Shown in pieces: positions 1-8,625 of a stretch of DNA of 35,545 bases; position 1 is the first letter of the stretch; each line of letters begins with the position of its first letter. Origin of the DNA: an uncultured Ruminococcus sp. (GTDB taxonomy: Bacteria > Bacillota_A > Clostridia > Oscillospirales > Acutalibacteraceae). Under the pieces are notes generated by a model, which was given only the letters and a program-made list of their open reading frames with translations, ran no database searches and had not been told where the DNA came from. A program made the position numbers and the translations under genes. The stretch lies in NCBI GenBank assembly GCA_902798605.1, contig CADBXH010000036.1:1-35545 (forward strand), in the 5' to 3' direction.

Positions 1-1041
1 TGTGATTGTGTACGATGGTGTACAATTGTATTCGTTCGAATACAGCTGACTACAACCGCACACTTCGTTTTTGCTTATATTTTCTCACATTCACCGGGCG
101 GAATTCAATACGGTGTTTTATTTGACGGTTACTCAGTAAACGATAAAAAGGAGGTCAGCAACGCCAATTATCTCTGGATATCATATTTTTATTCCTATCT
201 AAACGAAAAAGGTAGAGCCGGATTTGTAATGGCGTCGTCTGCCACAGACAGCCAAAGTAAGGACAAACTGATCCGCGAACAATTGGTTAAGACGGGTCAT
301 GTTGATGTAATGATTTCCGTCGGCAATAATTTTTTCTATACAAAAACTCTTCCTTGTTCTCTGTGGTTTTTTGATAAAAGAAAGAGCGAAGAAATTCGAG
401 ATAAGGTTTTGTTTATTGACGCCAGAAATTATGTGGAAAAGACTCTCAACGAGTGGAGCGAGTGGCAGCTCAAGAATCTTAATGCTATCGTGTGGCTTTA
501 TCGCGGCGAAATAGAAAAGTATACAGCTCTGTTGAAAGAGTATCACGATTTTCTCAACACAGAAGCAGAAGCTGCCGGAAACGACGATTTGAAAGAGTCG
601 ATATATCAGAAATCCTTTAGCGATGTAGTACCTGCACTGAAAGAGATATTATCTGAACTTCGCAAGGTCGCAAAAACCGAAGTAGACGTTGCCGGAAAGC
701 GTGATAAAAAAAGCATACGGCAGCAGTATGATAACAGGATCGCCTATATTGAGAGTTTGCTGAACGTTGCCATAGAAGCAAATTGGCTCTATGAGAAATT
801 CGGTGACGGTGTATATGCCGATGTGCTTGGTTTATGTAATGTGGCTGACATCGATGAAATTGAAGAAAAAGGTTGGTCTCTCACACCCGGTGCATATGTC
901 GGAGTTCCTCCTGTTGAGGATGACGGCGTTGATTTTGTAGAGCGAATGGCGGAAATACACAAGGAGCTTCTGTCTCTTCAGGCTGAATCTAACGATTTGA
1001 TGGATACCATCTCACAGAATTTGAAGGAGATGGGGATATGA
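1..1041 (+). CDS. hsdM: Type I restriction-modification methyltransferase subunit HsdM, C-terminal part (5' end outside window)
   Basis: The frame is open from base 1 to the TGA at 1039-1041, so the start and the SAM-binding and NPPF catalytic motifs lie outside the window. HsdM with HsdS methylates adenine in a bipartite target. From about base 145 the protein is typical HsdM: NANYLWISYFYSYLNEKGR, then GFVMASSATDS, then KTGHVDVMISVGNNFFYT and LPCSLWFF, followed by a charged helical C-terminus that normally contacts HsdS. A first internal ATG at 229 exists, but it falls inside conserved sequence and is not the real start. The first ~45 codons (many Cys, Thr, Val, Phe) do not look like HsdM and may be a rearrangement or assembly edge. 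The stop overlaps the hsdS start (ATGA at 1038-1041). Confidence 0.9.
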   Translation, partial: CDCVRWCTIVFVRIQLTTTAHFVFAYIFSHSPGGIQYGVLFDGYSVNDKKEVSNANYLWISYFYSYLNEKGRAGFVMASSATDSQSKDKLIREQLVKTGHVDVMISVGNNFFYTKTLPCSLWFFDKRKSEEIRDKVLFIDARNYVEKTLNEWSEWQLKNLNAIVWLYRGEIEKYTALLKEYHDFLNTEAEAAGNDDLKESIYQKSFSDVVPALKEILSELRKVAKTEVDVAGKRDKKSIRQQYDNRIAYIESLLNVAIEANWLYEKFGDGVYADVLGLCNVADIDEIEEKGWSLTPGAYVGVPPVEDDGVDFVERMAEIHKELLSLQAESNDLMDTISQNLKEMGI

Positions 1042-2312
1042 ATTGGGAATATGTTCGATTAGGGGATGTATGTTCAAAAATTGGAAGTGGAGCTACTCCT
1101 AAGGGAGGAGCAAAGGTTTATATTGATGATGGAACAAGTTTAATTAGAAGTCAAAATGTTTATAATCTAGAGTTTTCGTATAGAGGGCTTGCACACATAA
1201 CAGAAAATGCGGCTGAAAAGTTGAATGGCGTAACTGTTCAAAAAAATGATGTCCTCATCAATATTACCGGGGACTCTGTTGCAAGGACCTGTATAGTTCC
1301 TGATAATGTTTTACCGGCGAGGGTAAACCAGCACGTTGCTATCGTGCGCCCAAATAGTAACGTGTTGAATCCGAGTTTCCTAAATTATTATCTTGCAAGT
1401 CCATATATGCAATCATTTATGCTTGGAATTGCCGTTGGAAAGGGTGCATCAAGAAATGCAATGACAAAAGATATGATTGCAAACTTTAGTGTGTTATGTC
1501 CGCCGATGGATATTCAGGAACTAATTGTAAATAAGCTTTCTGCATACGACAATTTTATCAAAAACAACAAAAAGCAAATCAAGCTCTTAGAAGAAGCAGC
1601 GCAGCGGTTGTACAAGGAATGGTTTGTTGACATGCGTTTTCCCGGACACGAGACTACACCGATCATTGACGGTGTGCCGGAGGGGTGGACAAAAGTTCCG
1701 CTTTCAGAACTGATTTCTTATGAAATAGGAGGCGGATGGGGTGAGGAGTCTCCGACAGCGAAGAACATAAAAGAAGCATACGTTATTCGTGGCACTGATT
1801 TATCTGGAATAACGCACGGCGATTTTTTAAACATACCGTATCGCTTCCATACAGAAAGCAATCTTTTGTCCAGAAACTTAATTGATGGTGACATCGTTTT
1901 TGAAGTCTCAGGAGGGAGTCGTACAGAAGGCGTTGCCCGATGCTTACTTATTACTTCTACAATGCTTGATGTTTGGAGAAACAATGTAATGTGTGCAAGT
2001 TTCTGCAAACTCATTCGTCCGAAAAATGGATATTCATATTACTTGCATGATTGCTTTAAATACATGAGAGCAACAGGCAAAACAGAAGAATATGACAAGC
2101 GTAGTGCAAGTAGCATTGTAAACTACAGATGGAAAGATTTTTTATCACAGGAGATGCTATTGAATCCATCCTCAGAAATAATAGAACAATATAGTAATTA
2201 TTCAAGAGCGATCTATTCCAAATTAGTAGATTGTTCTTTACAGATATCATCTGCAAAAATAGCCCGTGATCGCTTGCTTCCAAAACTAATGAACGGAGAA
2301 ATTGAGGTGTAG
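1038..2312 (+). CDS. hsdS: Type I restriction-modification specificity subunit HsdS
   Basis: The 424-aa protein has the two-repeat HsdS layout. The N-terminal target-recognition domain (about 1-150) starts MNWEYVRLGDVCSKIGSG. A central conserved helical region contains LLEEAAQRLYKEWFVDMRFP and then PEGWTKVPLSELI, which opens the second recognition domain. The C-terminal coiled region ends ARDRLLPKLMNGEIEV, a classic HsdS tail. HsdS sets the two half-sites of the recognition sequence for methylation and cleavage. It is translationally coupled to hsdM by a 4-bp overlap. The second half is visibly AT-richer than hsdR, as is common for recognition domains swapped between strains. The target cannot be read from sequence alone. 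Confidence 0.93.
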   Translation: MNWEYVRLGDVCSKIGSGATPKGGAKVYIDDGTSLIRSQNVYNLEFSYRGLAHITENAAEKLNGVTVQKNDVLINITGDSVARTCIVPDNVLPARVNQHVAIVRPNSNVLNPSFLNYYLASPYMQSFMLGIAVGKGASRNAMTKDMIANFSVLCPPMDIQELIVNKLSAYDNFIKNNKKQIKLLEEAAQRLYKEWFVDMRFPGHETTPIIDGVPEGWTKVPLSELISYEIGGGWGEESPTAKNIKEAYVIRGTDLSGITHGDFLNIPYRFHTESNLLSRNLIDGDIVFEVSGGSRTEGVARCLLITSTMLDVWRNNVMCASFCKLIRPKNGYSYYLHDCFKYMRATGKTEEYDKRSASSIVNYRWKDFLSQEMLLNPSSEIIEQYSNYSRAIYSKLVDCSLQISSAKIARDRLLPKLMNGEIEV

Positions 2313-2314
2313 AA

Positions 2315-3124
2315 ATGGCAAGAAGATATTTTGCTGAAATAATACAAAACGGAAAGTTTAGTATTAGTGATGAGTATGCAAAGCTATACCATATTTTTTT
2401 TAGTTCTTTTGAAAATGAAACTCTATACTATACGTGCAAAGATAATTTTATTCGTTATTCCTTTAGAGGCACTTGTTTGTCAATAGATGAATTTAATTTA
2501 AAATTTGGATTTGACTTTTTGATTCGTGGAGTTAATGGCAAAGAAACTATTGATGATTTAGTTAATTTCATTGAGTATAGTTATAATTTACTTTCAATTT
2601 TTTCAGAATCCGAATATGGATTTGGAAGAGTTGTAAGGCTTTATAGAGAACATATCTCTATCATAGAATCAGAAATAAGCTATATGCACAGGCTTGATGA
2701 AAAAAGCAAAACTTATATTTTCGTTCCAATATCTGAATCTGCAATAGCTGTATCGGAGATAATTGATCCGGAGCTGGCAACTAAAGTAATCTTCTATAAT
2801 CACCGTTCAATGAAAGGCGATCTGGCGAGAAAAAGGGATACTTTGCTAAAGTTAGCAGATAAATTAGAACCGCAACGAAGTGTATTGCGAGGTATAAATC
2901 ATCAACTGGAAATAGATGTTTTTACATTGCTGAACAATATAAATATTAGACATAACAACAATGATCCGGATGGAGCATATTATAAGTCTTATGTTGCCGG
3001 TTGGGATGAGCCAACACAGGAGGAATGGTATGATGAGACATATCAGTTGCTGCTGTTGTGTTTCCTTGAAATAGATAATATTGAAAGGAAAAAGAAAGTG
3101 CAAGACCTAAAGGATAATCTGTAA
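2315..3124 (+). CDS. Unknown 269-aa protein in the RM accessory cassette
   Basis: I do not recognise the family. It starts 2 bases after the hsdS stop, with GAGGTG as ribosome site inside the hsdS end, so it is co-translated. There is no signal peptide or membrane segment. The sequence is rich in aromatic and acidic residues; the C-terminal third is helical and contains LADKLEPQRSVL, then NNINIRHNNND, then a WDEPTQEEWYDETYQLLL stretch. RHNN recalls the polar Arg/His patch of some abortive-infection or HEPN-type proteins, but the usual R-x4-6-H spacing is absent, so that link is only a guess. Base composition is low GC, like its downstream neighbours and unlike hsdR. Position between hsdS and hsdR suggests an accessory defence role. 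Confidence 0.75.
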   Translation: MARRYFAEIIQNGKFSISDEYAKLYHIFFSSFENETLYYTCKDNFIRYSFRGTCLSIDEFNLKFGFDFLIRGVNGKETIDDLVNFIEYSYNLLSIFSESEYGFGRVVRLYREHISIIESEISYMHRLDEKSKTYIFVPISESAIAVSEIIDPELATKVIFYNHRSMKGDLARKRDTLLKLADKLEPQRSVLRGINHQLEIDVFTLLNNINIRHNNNDPDGAYYKSYVAGWDEPTQEEWYDETYQLLLLCFLEIDNIERKKKVQDLKDNL

Positions 3125-3140
3125 AGGGGTAAACGATTAT

Positions 3141-3344
3141 ATGTGGTATGAATGGTTTTTTGATGGCATAGGGTCTCAGATTATTGGAATAATAATCGGT
3201 TTATTAATCGGTGGAGGCATAGGTGGTACTGTTGGCTATAAAATCGGAGCTAAACAGAAGCAGAAAGCAAGAGATAATGCTACTCAAATGCAAATCGGAA
3301 GTGTTAATATCGTAACGGACAAGGAGAAAAAGAATGGCAGATGA
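3141..3344 (+). CDS. Small glycine-zipper membrane protein of the RM cassette (67 aa)
   Basis: One transmembrane helix (about residues 10-36) is built from Ile, Leu and Gly in a glycine-zipper pattern (GLLIGGGIGGTVGYKIG). A short Trp/Tyr-rich N-terminus (MWYEWFF) precedes it, and a basic, soluble C-terminus follows (KQKQKARDNATQMQ, then GSVNIV). The ribosome site is AAGGGG upstream of the ATG. The tail shares the pattern QKA-x-DNA-x-Q-x-Q with the N-terminus of the next protein, whose start lies inside this gene (11-bp overlap). The pair probably works together. Glycine zippers are found in membrane-anchoring and pore-forming peptides; which applies here is unknown. Confidence 0.7.
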   Translation: MWYEWFFDGIGSQIIGIIIGLLIGGGIGGTVGYKIGAKQKQKARDNATQMQIGSVNIVTDKEKKNGR

Positions 3345-4437
3345 TAAACTAACGCAGAAAGCCGGAGATAATGCACAGCAAGTTCAAGTGGATACAGTTA
3401 TAATTAATAATGGATTGACAGAAGGTCAAGTGCGCCAAATTTACTCGGAAATGTCTGTTAGAGCTAAGGAAGAATATACTGCAGAAGCCAATCAAACGGT
3501 TGAGAAAAGGATAACTGATTTTGAGAATATACTAATTCAGCGTATTGAAAAAATAGAAAATGGATTTAAAGCATTTGCTGATCCTGAATTTCAATTGGAA
3601 CTAAAAAAAGCACAGGTTACTTCTGCGTGCACCGACAAAGAAGCTGATTACGAAATGCTCTCAGAGTTGCTATTACATAGAATTGAGAATAAAGATAATC
3701 GCAGGGTGAAAGCAAGCATTTCAAAGGCAGTTGAGATTGTCGACAAAATTGATGATGATGCTCTATGTGGTCTTACAGTTGCTTACTCTATCTTACAGTT
3801 TTCTCCTGTTTCGCAAGGCATACACGATGGATTGGAAATTTTGGATAAGCTTTTTTATAAACTAATAACTCAAAATTTGCCGAGAGGTTCTTCATGGATA
3901 TCATATCTTGATATATTAGATGTGATAAGATTTTCTGACTTTGCAAGTTTTAAAAAACTTCACGACTACTATTTTGACTCACTAAGCGGATACACTGCAT
4001 CAGGAATAAAAAAAGAATCAGAGGAGTATATTAAAGCCTTGGCTATTCTAAGAAATGCTAATTTATATAAAGATGTCTTACTTGATCATGAGTTGTTAGA
4101 AGGGTATGTTCGCCTTCCTGTTACTAAGTTGAATAATTACAAGGATCTTACAAAAACCGTTTGGGATGCTGAAAAAGGTGGGTTTAAAAATGCGGAGTTA
4201 AATGAAACAGAACACAAAGCCTTTGATGAAATCACCAAACTATATAGCAAAGATCCAAAGCTAAATAAATGCTTAAAAGAGAATTTTGCTAAAATGTGGA
4301 ATTCTTTTGAAAGCCTTTCGAAAATTCAAGAATGGTGGGATACTATACCAAAACAATTCTCTATCACTCCAATCGGAAAGGTGCTTGCACATGCAAACGC
4401 ACAGAGATATGAAAGAATACCTGAAATAAGTTTTTAA
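3334..4437 (+). CDS. Cassette protein of 367 aa with N-terminal DNA-Q-Q motif; possibly LPO_1073/Vpar_1526-like
   Basis: This is a soluble, mostly helical protein of unknown function. It opens with QKAGDNAQQVQVDTVIINNG, a short predicted beta strand like that in the small membrane protein before it. A coiled region follows (about 35-85), then an alpha-helical body and a C-terminus ending PIGKVLAHANAQRYERIPEISF. The opening pattern and length recall the uncharacterised LPO_1073/Vpar_1526 group, a recollection that needs checking. The start is well supported: AAGGAG lies 8 bases before the ATG and overlaps the upstream gene. It precedes hsdR by 16 bp. No catalytic motif is visible, so it may be a sensor or scaffold. 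Confidence 0.72.
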   Translation: MADDKLTQKAGDNAQQVQVDTVIINNGLTEGQVRQIYSEMSVRAKEEYTAEANQTVEKRITDFENILIQRIEKIENGFKAFADPEFQLELKKAQVTSACTDKEADYEMLSELLLHRIENKDNRRVKASISKAVEIVDKIDDDALCGLTVAYSILQFSPVSQGIHDGLEILDKLFYKLITQNLPRGSSWISYLDILDVIRFSDFASFKKLHDYYFDSLSGYTASGIKKESEEYIKALAILRNANLYKDVLLDHELLEGYVRLPVTKLNNYKDLTKTVWDAEKGGFKNAELNETEHKAFDEITKLYSKDPKLNKCLKENFAKMWNSFESLSKIQEWWDTIPKQFSITPIGKVLAHANAQRYERIPEISF

Positions 4438-4453
4438 TAAAGCTGGTGTTACT

Positions 4454-7400
4454 ATGAGCTACGATTATTCTGAAAATGTATTGGTACAAGGCGCGGCAGG
4501 TGATTTATTGAGTGACGAGCTTGGTTGGGATGTTCGGTTTGCCTACAATACGGAAGTGTTGGGCGAACAAGGTACCTTTGGGCGTAAATCGTACAAGGAT
4601 ATTCTGCTTGTACGGTATTTTCGTTCTGCGCTAAAAAGCCTCAACCCGTGGATTACCGATGATCAGATAATTGAAGCTGAGTCAGCAATGGAAAGACGAC
4701 TTTCTACATCTTCCTTGCTGCAGATAAACGAGGAAAAGTATTTTCTGATCCGAGACGGAATCCCCGTGACCGTAAAGCGCCCGGATGGCAAAACGGAAAT
4801 TAAGAGAGCGGCTGTAATTGATTTTATGAATCCCGAAAACAATTATTTCCTTGCTGTAAAGGAAATGAAGATCCACGGCGATTTGTACCGACGCAGAACC
4901 GATATAGTAGGCTTTGTCAACGGTATCCCGCTACTGTTCATTGAGTTGAAACGCAACGATGTGGACGTGCAGAATGCTTATACTGACAACTATACCGATT
5001 ATCTTGACACCATACCTCAGATGTTTTATTACAACACTTTTTTGATTCTCTCCAACGGTATGCAAGCTAAGGTCGGTACGCTCGGCAGTAAGTACGAATT
5101 CTTCCACGAGTGGAAGCGCTTGAAGGAGGATGACGCAGGCAGCGTGGAGCTGAAAACTATGCTGCGCGGCATATGCAATAAAGAGAATTTCTTGGATTTG
5201 CTCGAGAACTTCATTCTGTATGATCATTCAGATGGCAACACTGCAAAAATCCTTGCCCGTAACCACCAATACCTCGGTGTCAACGAGGCAATCAAGGCAT
5301 ATCAGGCACGTAAGCTCAATGACGGCAAGTTGGGCGTGTTTTGGCATACCCAGGGAAGCGGCAAAAGCTATTCTATGCTGTTCTTCTCGCAGAAAGTTCG
5401 CCGCAAATTTGAAGGCTCGCCTACATTTGTAGTTCTCACTGACCGTGACGAGCTTAATGAACAAATCAGCGATACCTTTGAGAACTGCGGCTTGCTCGGT
5501 AAAGCAAAAGCATCGCAGTTTATCGCTACAAGCGGAAGCGATCTGGTGAACAAACTGAACGGCAATCCGGCATATATTTTTACTTTGATACAGAAATTCA
5601 ATAAGCCCGATGCGCAGCCGGTCTATCCTGACCACGACATTATCATTATGTCCGATGAAGCGCATCGCAGCCAGTACGGTGTTTTTGCCGATAATATGAT
5701 GAAGCTGCTCCCAACAGCTGCAAGAATCGGATTTACGGGAACACCTCTTTTGTCAAGTGATAACATTACTGCGCGCACTTTCGGCGGTTATATATCTGTT
5801 TATGATTTCAAGCGTGCGGTGGAGGACGGAGCGACCGTTCCGCTCTATTATGAAAATCGCGGCGATAAAATCGAAGATTTACATAATCCCGAAATAACCG
5901 ACAGAATACTGAAAGCTATTGAGGATTCAGATTATGACGTCGATCAACAGGAGAAGCTGGAGGCGGAGTTTGCGAAGGAAATACATCTTTTGACCGCTGA
6001 ACAGCGTTTGCGTTCTATTGCGAAGGATTTCTGCGGACATTACTCTGACCTTTGGACAAGCGGAAAAGCGATGTTTGTCTGCTTGAATAAAGTGACCTGC
6101 GTTCGTATGTATAACTATGTACAGGAGTATTGGCAGCTTGAAATCGAGTCGTTAAAAGAGAAAATAAAGCACGCCACTCAGCAGGAAGCGCAGGAACTGA
6201 ACCATAAGCTGAAATGGATGCAGGAAACTGAGATGGCGGTTGTCATCAGCCAGGAGCAGAACGAGATCCAGACATTTCAAAAATGGGGATTGGATATCAA
6301 ATACCATAGAGAAAAAATGGAAAACCGCGAGCTGGATAAGGAATTCAAAAATGCACGAAATCCGCTCCGCGTTGTATTCGTATGCGCAATGTGGTTGACG
6401 GGCTTTGACGTAAAATGTTTGTCGTGTCTGTATCTGGACAAGCTCTTAAAAGCACATACACTAATGCAGACAATAGCTCGTGCCAACCGCGTCAGCGAAG
6501 GCAAAAGCAACGGCTTGATTATCGACTATGTTGGCATTGTAAAGCCTTTGAGAAAAGCGTTGGCGGATTATACCGCTAATGTTGGAGGTCAGGGCGGTGA
6601 CGACCCAACAGTTGATAAGGAAAAATTGATTGCAAGGATATTTGATACTATTGAGAAAGCGAAAGCATTCTTGAAAGAAAGAGATTTTGTTCTGCAAAAC
6701 CTGATCGATGCTTTAGGTTTTGATAAATTGGAGCAGCTTCAAATTGCCGCTAATGCTGTGTGCGAAACAATCGAGGATAAAAAATCGTATTCTACCTACG
6801 CTTCCGAGCTGAATCGCCTGATGAAATACACTGACCGTGACGAAATAACAGGCAATGTCAGAAAGGAATATGAGGCTATCGCCGCAATTTATGCTGAATT
6901 GCAGAGGAAGCGCAAGCGTGTTGACACGACCGATCTGATGGTGGAAATCAACGATATCATAAGCGAATATGTTTTTGTAGAATCTGATGCTCAGGCGGGA
7001 ATTCAAACCTCACGTCGTTTTGATATCAGCAAAATTGATTTTGATTTGCTGCGCCGCGAGTTTGCTAAATCAAATAAGAAAAATTTGCTGATGAAGGATT
7101 TGGAAGAAGTGATTCAGCAAAAACTGGATAGTTTGCTTTTTACCAATCCGAACCGAATGAATTACTACGAACGTTATCAGAAAATCATCAAAAGCTATAA
7201 CAGTGAGCAGAACCGCGCTACCATAGAAAAAACCTTTATGGATTTGATGGATTTGGCGAACAGTATGGACGTGGAAGAACAGCGATATGTCCGCGAGGGA
7301 TTCTCAAGCGACGAGGAGCTTTCTATGTTTGATTTGCTGTTCCGCGACGATTTGGATAAGAACGACATCAAAAAGCTAAAAGAGGTTGCAGTTACGCTTC

Positions 7401-7594
7401 TCCAAAAAATCAAAGCAAAAATTGCCGAACTTGACCACTGGACAGACAAGCAGGAAACCAAAGCGGAAGTAGATAACCTAATTCGTGATATCCTGTGGGA
7501 TGGTCTCCCTGAACCCTATGACGAAATCAGCATTTCAAGTTATAGGCAGAAGATTTACGAGTATGTTTATACGAGATATAAAGGTGTGGCGTAA
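4454..7594 (+). CDS. hsdR: Type I restriction endonuclease subunit HsdR
   Basis: The 1046-aa length is normal for HsdR, the motor and nuclease of the type I complex: it translocates DNA using ATP and cuts unmethylated DNA far from the recognition site. The N-terminal nuclease domain carries D150 (RRRTDIVGF) and the E164-x-K166 pair (FIELKR) of the PD-(D/E)xK fold. Superfamily 2 helicase motifs follow: Walker A HTQGSGKS (K304), DEAH at 401-404, then GFTGTPL, FVCAMWLTGFDVKCL and TIARANRV. The C-terminal helical region is the part that binds the methyltransferase core. The gene is intact with no frameshift. A weak ribosome site (GGTG) precedes the ATG, so it may depend on coupling to the upstream gene. 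Confidence 0.95.
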   Translation: MSYDYSENVLVQGAAGDLLSDELGWDVRFAYNTEVLGEQGTFGRKSYKDILLVRYFRSALKSLNPWITDDQIIEAESAMERRLSTSSLLQINEEKYFLIRDGIPVTVKRPDGKTEIKRAAVIDFMNPENNYFLAVKEMKIHGDLYRRRTDIVGFVNGIPLLFIELKRNDVDVQNAYTDNYTDYLDTIPQMFYYNTFLILSNGMQAKVGTLGSKYEFFHEWKRLKEDDAGSVELKTMLRGICNKENFLDLLENFILYDHSDGNTAKILARNHQYLGVNEAIKAYQARKLNDGKLGVFWHTQGSGKSYSMLFFSQKVRRKFEGSPTFVVLTDRDELNEQISDTFENCGLLGKAKASQFIATSGSDLVNKLNGNPAYIFTLIQKFNKPDAQPVYPDHDIIIMSDEAHRSQYGVFADNMMKLLPTAARIGFTGTPLLSSDNITARTFGGYISVYDFKRAVEDGATVPLYYENRGDKIEDLHNPEITDRILKAIEDSDYDVDQQEKLEAEFAKEIHLLTAEQRLRSIAKDFCGHYSDLWTSGKAMFVCLNKVTCVRMYNYVQEYWQLEIESLKEKIKHATQQEAQELNHKLKWMQETEMAVVISQEQNEIQTFQKWGLDIKYHREKMENRELDKEFKNARNPLRVVFVCAMWLTGFDVKCLSCLYLDKLLKAHTLMQTIARANRVSEGKSNGLIIDYVGIVKPLRKALADYTANVGGQGGDDPTVDKEKLIARIFDTIEKAKAFLKERDFVLQNLIDALGFDKLEQLQIAANAVCETIEDKKSYSTYASELNRLMKYTDRDEITGNVRKEYEAIAAIYAELQRKRKRVDTTDLMVEINDIISEYVFVESDAQAGIQTSRRFDISKIDFDLLRREFAKSNKKNLLMKDLEEVIQQKLDSLLFTNPNRMNYYERYQKIIKSYNSEQNRATIEKTFMDLMDLANSMDVEEQRYVREGFSSDEELSMFDLLFRDDLDKNDIKKLKEVAVTLLQKIKAKIAELDHWTDKQETKAEVDNLIRDILWDGLPEPYDEISISSYRQKIYEYVYTRYKGVA

Positions 7595-7627
7595 ATATAC
7601 ATCAAAATAAGCAGTAAGGTGAAAATT

Positions 7628-8458
7628 ATGACTATGTTAGCTTCTTGGGTTGGAATTGATACTCACGGAATAGCATCTGCATATTTGTTGGCGGATAGTA
7701 GATTTACTTGGGATTTAGGGTGTCGCAATGAACATTTCGACTATGGCAAAAAAGTTTTTTTCAGTAAAAAGTATCCCGAAATTATGGGCTATTCAGGAGA
7801 TGTGTTATTTCCGACAGTTGTTATTTCTCAAATCATGGAAATGATTGACTCAGGATTATTATTTGAAGCCTCGACTGATTGTCATACAAAAAAAGAACTT
7901 ATTCTTGATATTCTGAGACGCGAACTGGAGCGGTATCCTAAACAATGTATTAGCAATATAATTCAAATTGTTTATTTAACACGTGATACTTTATTTTGTG
8001 GTTACCCAAACTTCTATGTCTACTTGTTTACATGGAATAAGAATGGAAAATGGGAGGTTCAAAAAAAGGAATTGCCTGAAAAATCAGGATTGATATGTGT
8101 CTTAGGATCTGGGAGTCAAGAGTTTAAAAATAACTATGATAAGTATAAAAACGGAAATAACAGTGATACAAGCCGAAGTGTATACCATTGTTTTGTTGAC
8201 ACGCTTGATTTAATGTCTGATCCATTTTGTGGTGGGGCTCCTCAGATGGTTGGGATATATCGAAAACCTAATAGTTCGGGTAGAAGCTTTGGAATATATT
8301 ATAGGAATAAAAAATTTGTATTTGGGCTTGAAATGAAAAACAGTATAGATTATAATAATATTGAGTGGAGGAATGAACTTTTTGAGTTAATTGATGGTAA
8401 TACAAATTCTCGATTATCAGGAGCACAAAGACAACCTAATATTGATAAGTATAAATAA
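7628..8458 (+). CDS. Proteasome-beta/HslV-like Ntn-hydrolase family protein linked to the RM locus
   Basis: The ATG at 7628 is preferred over a GTG at 7619 because AAGGTG lies about 7 bases before it. This gives Met-Thr at the N-terminus, as in HslV, where Met removal exposes the Thr nucleophile. The first 60 residues follow the proteasome-beta pattern: T2, then LLADSR (D23, matching Asp17), then YGKKVFF (K41/K42, matching Lys33), then GYSGD (matching the GAG/GGD turn) and a long helix. The C-terminal half is unlike known proteasome subunits. At 276 aa it is longer than HslV (about 175 aa). It begins 33 bp after hsdR and shares its strand, so it is probably in the operon. A peptidase or cleaved-partner role is inference; the fold call rests on residue pattern only. 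Confidence 0.65.
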   Translation: MTMLASWVGIDTHGIASAYLLADSRFTWDLGCRNEHFDYGKKVFFSKKYPEIMGYSGDVLFPTVVISQIMEMIDSGLLFEASTDCHTKKELILDILRRELERYPKQCISNIIQIVYLTRDTLFCGYPNFYVYLFTWNKNGKWEVQKKELPEKSGLICVLGSGSQEFKNNYDKYKNGNNSDTSRSVYHCFVDTLDLMSDPFCGGAPQMVGIYRKPNSSGRSFGIYYRNKKFVFGLEMKNSIDYNNIEWRNELFELIDGNTNSRLSGAQRQPNIDKYK

Positions 8459-8469
8459 TCTTGGCAACT

Positions 8470-8546
8470 CCCTGGGGCTCCACCAATATGGGGTCGCGAG
8501 GTGCTAAGGTGGTGGAGGAATAAACTTCCTCCACGACTGACCAGGG
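8470..8546 (+). other. Structured RNA or DNA element after the RM operon
   Basis: Outer arms CCCTGG (8470-8475) and CCAGGG (8541-8546) are perfectly complementary. Inside, GTGGAGGAA (8512-8520) and TTCCTCCAC (8526-8534) form a perfect 9-bp hairpin with a TAAAC loop. CTCCACC (8478-8484) can pair instead with GGTGGAG (8511-8517), so two exclusive folds compete for the same strand. No T-run follows, and the true terminator comes 15 bases later. No family was recognised. Confidence 0.4.
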
Positions 8547-8560
8547 TTAAATAAAAAAAG

Positions 8561-8599
8561 ACCACACAACAGTACTTTTAACTGTTTGTGTGGTTTTTT
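8561..8599 (+). terminator. Intrinsic terminator, two-way, after the RM operon and hicB
   Basis: ACCACACAACAGT (8561-8573) pairs with ACTGTTTGTGTGGT (8581-8594) with one bulged base and a 7-base loop, then a T-run (8594-8599). An A-run at 8552-8559 makes it usable on the - strand as well, fitting the converging hicB gene that ends at 8626. Confidence 0.85.
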
Positions 8600-8625
8600 A
8601 GGCTATTCTTTTCTTATTATTGTTA

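Noticed and set aside
2931..2970. HEPN ribonuclease motif in the 269-aa protein (IRHNN)
   Set aside because: The R-x4-6-H spacing is not met; only a loose similarity.
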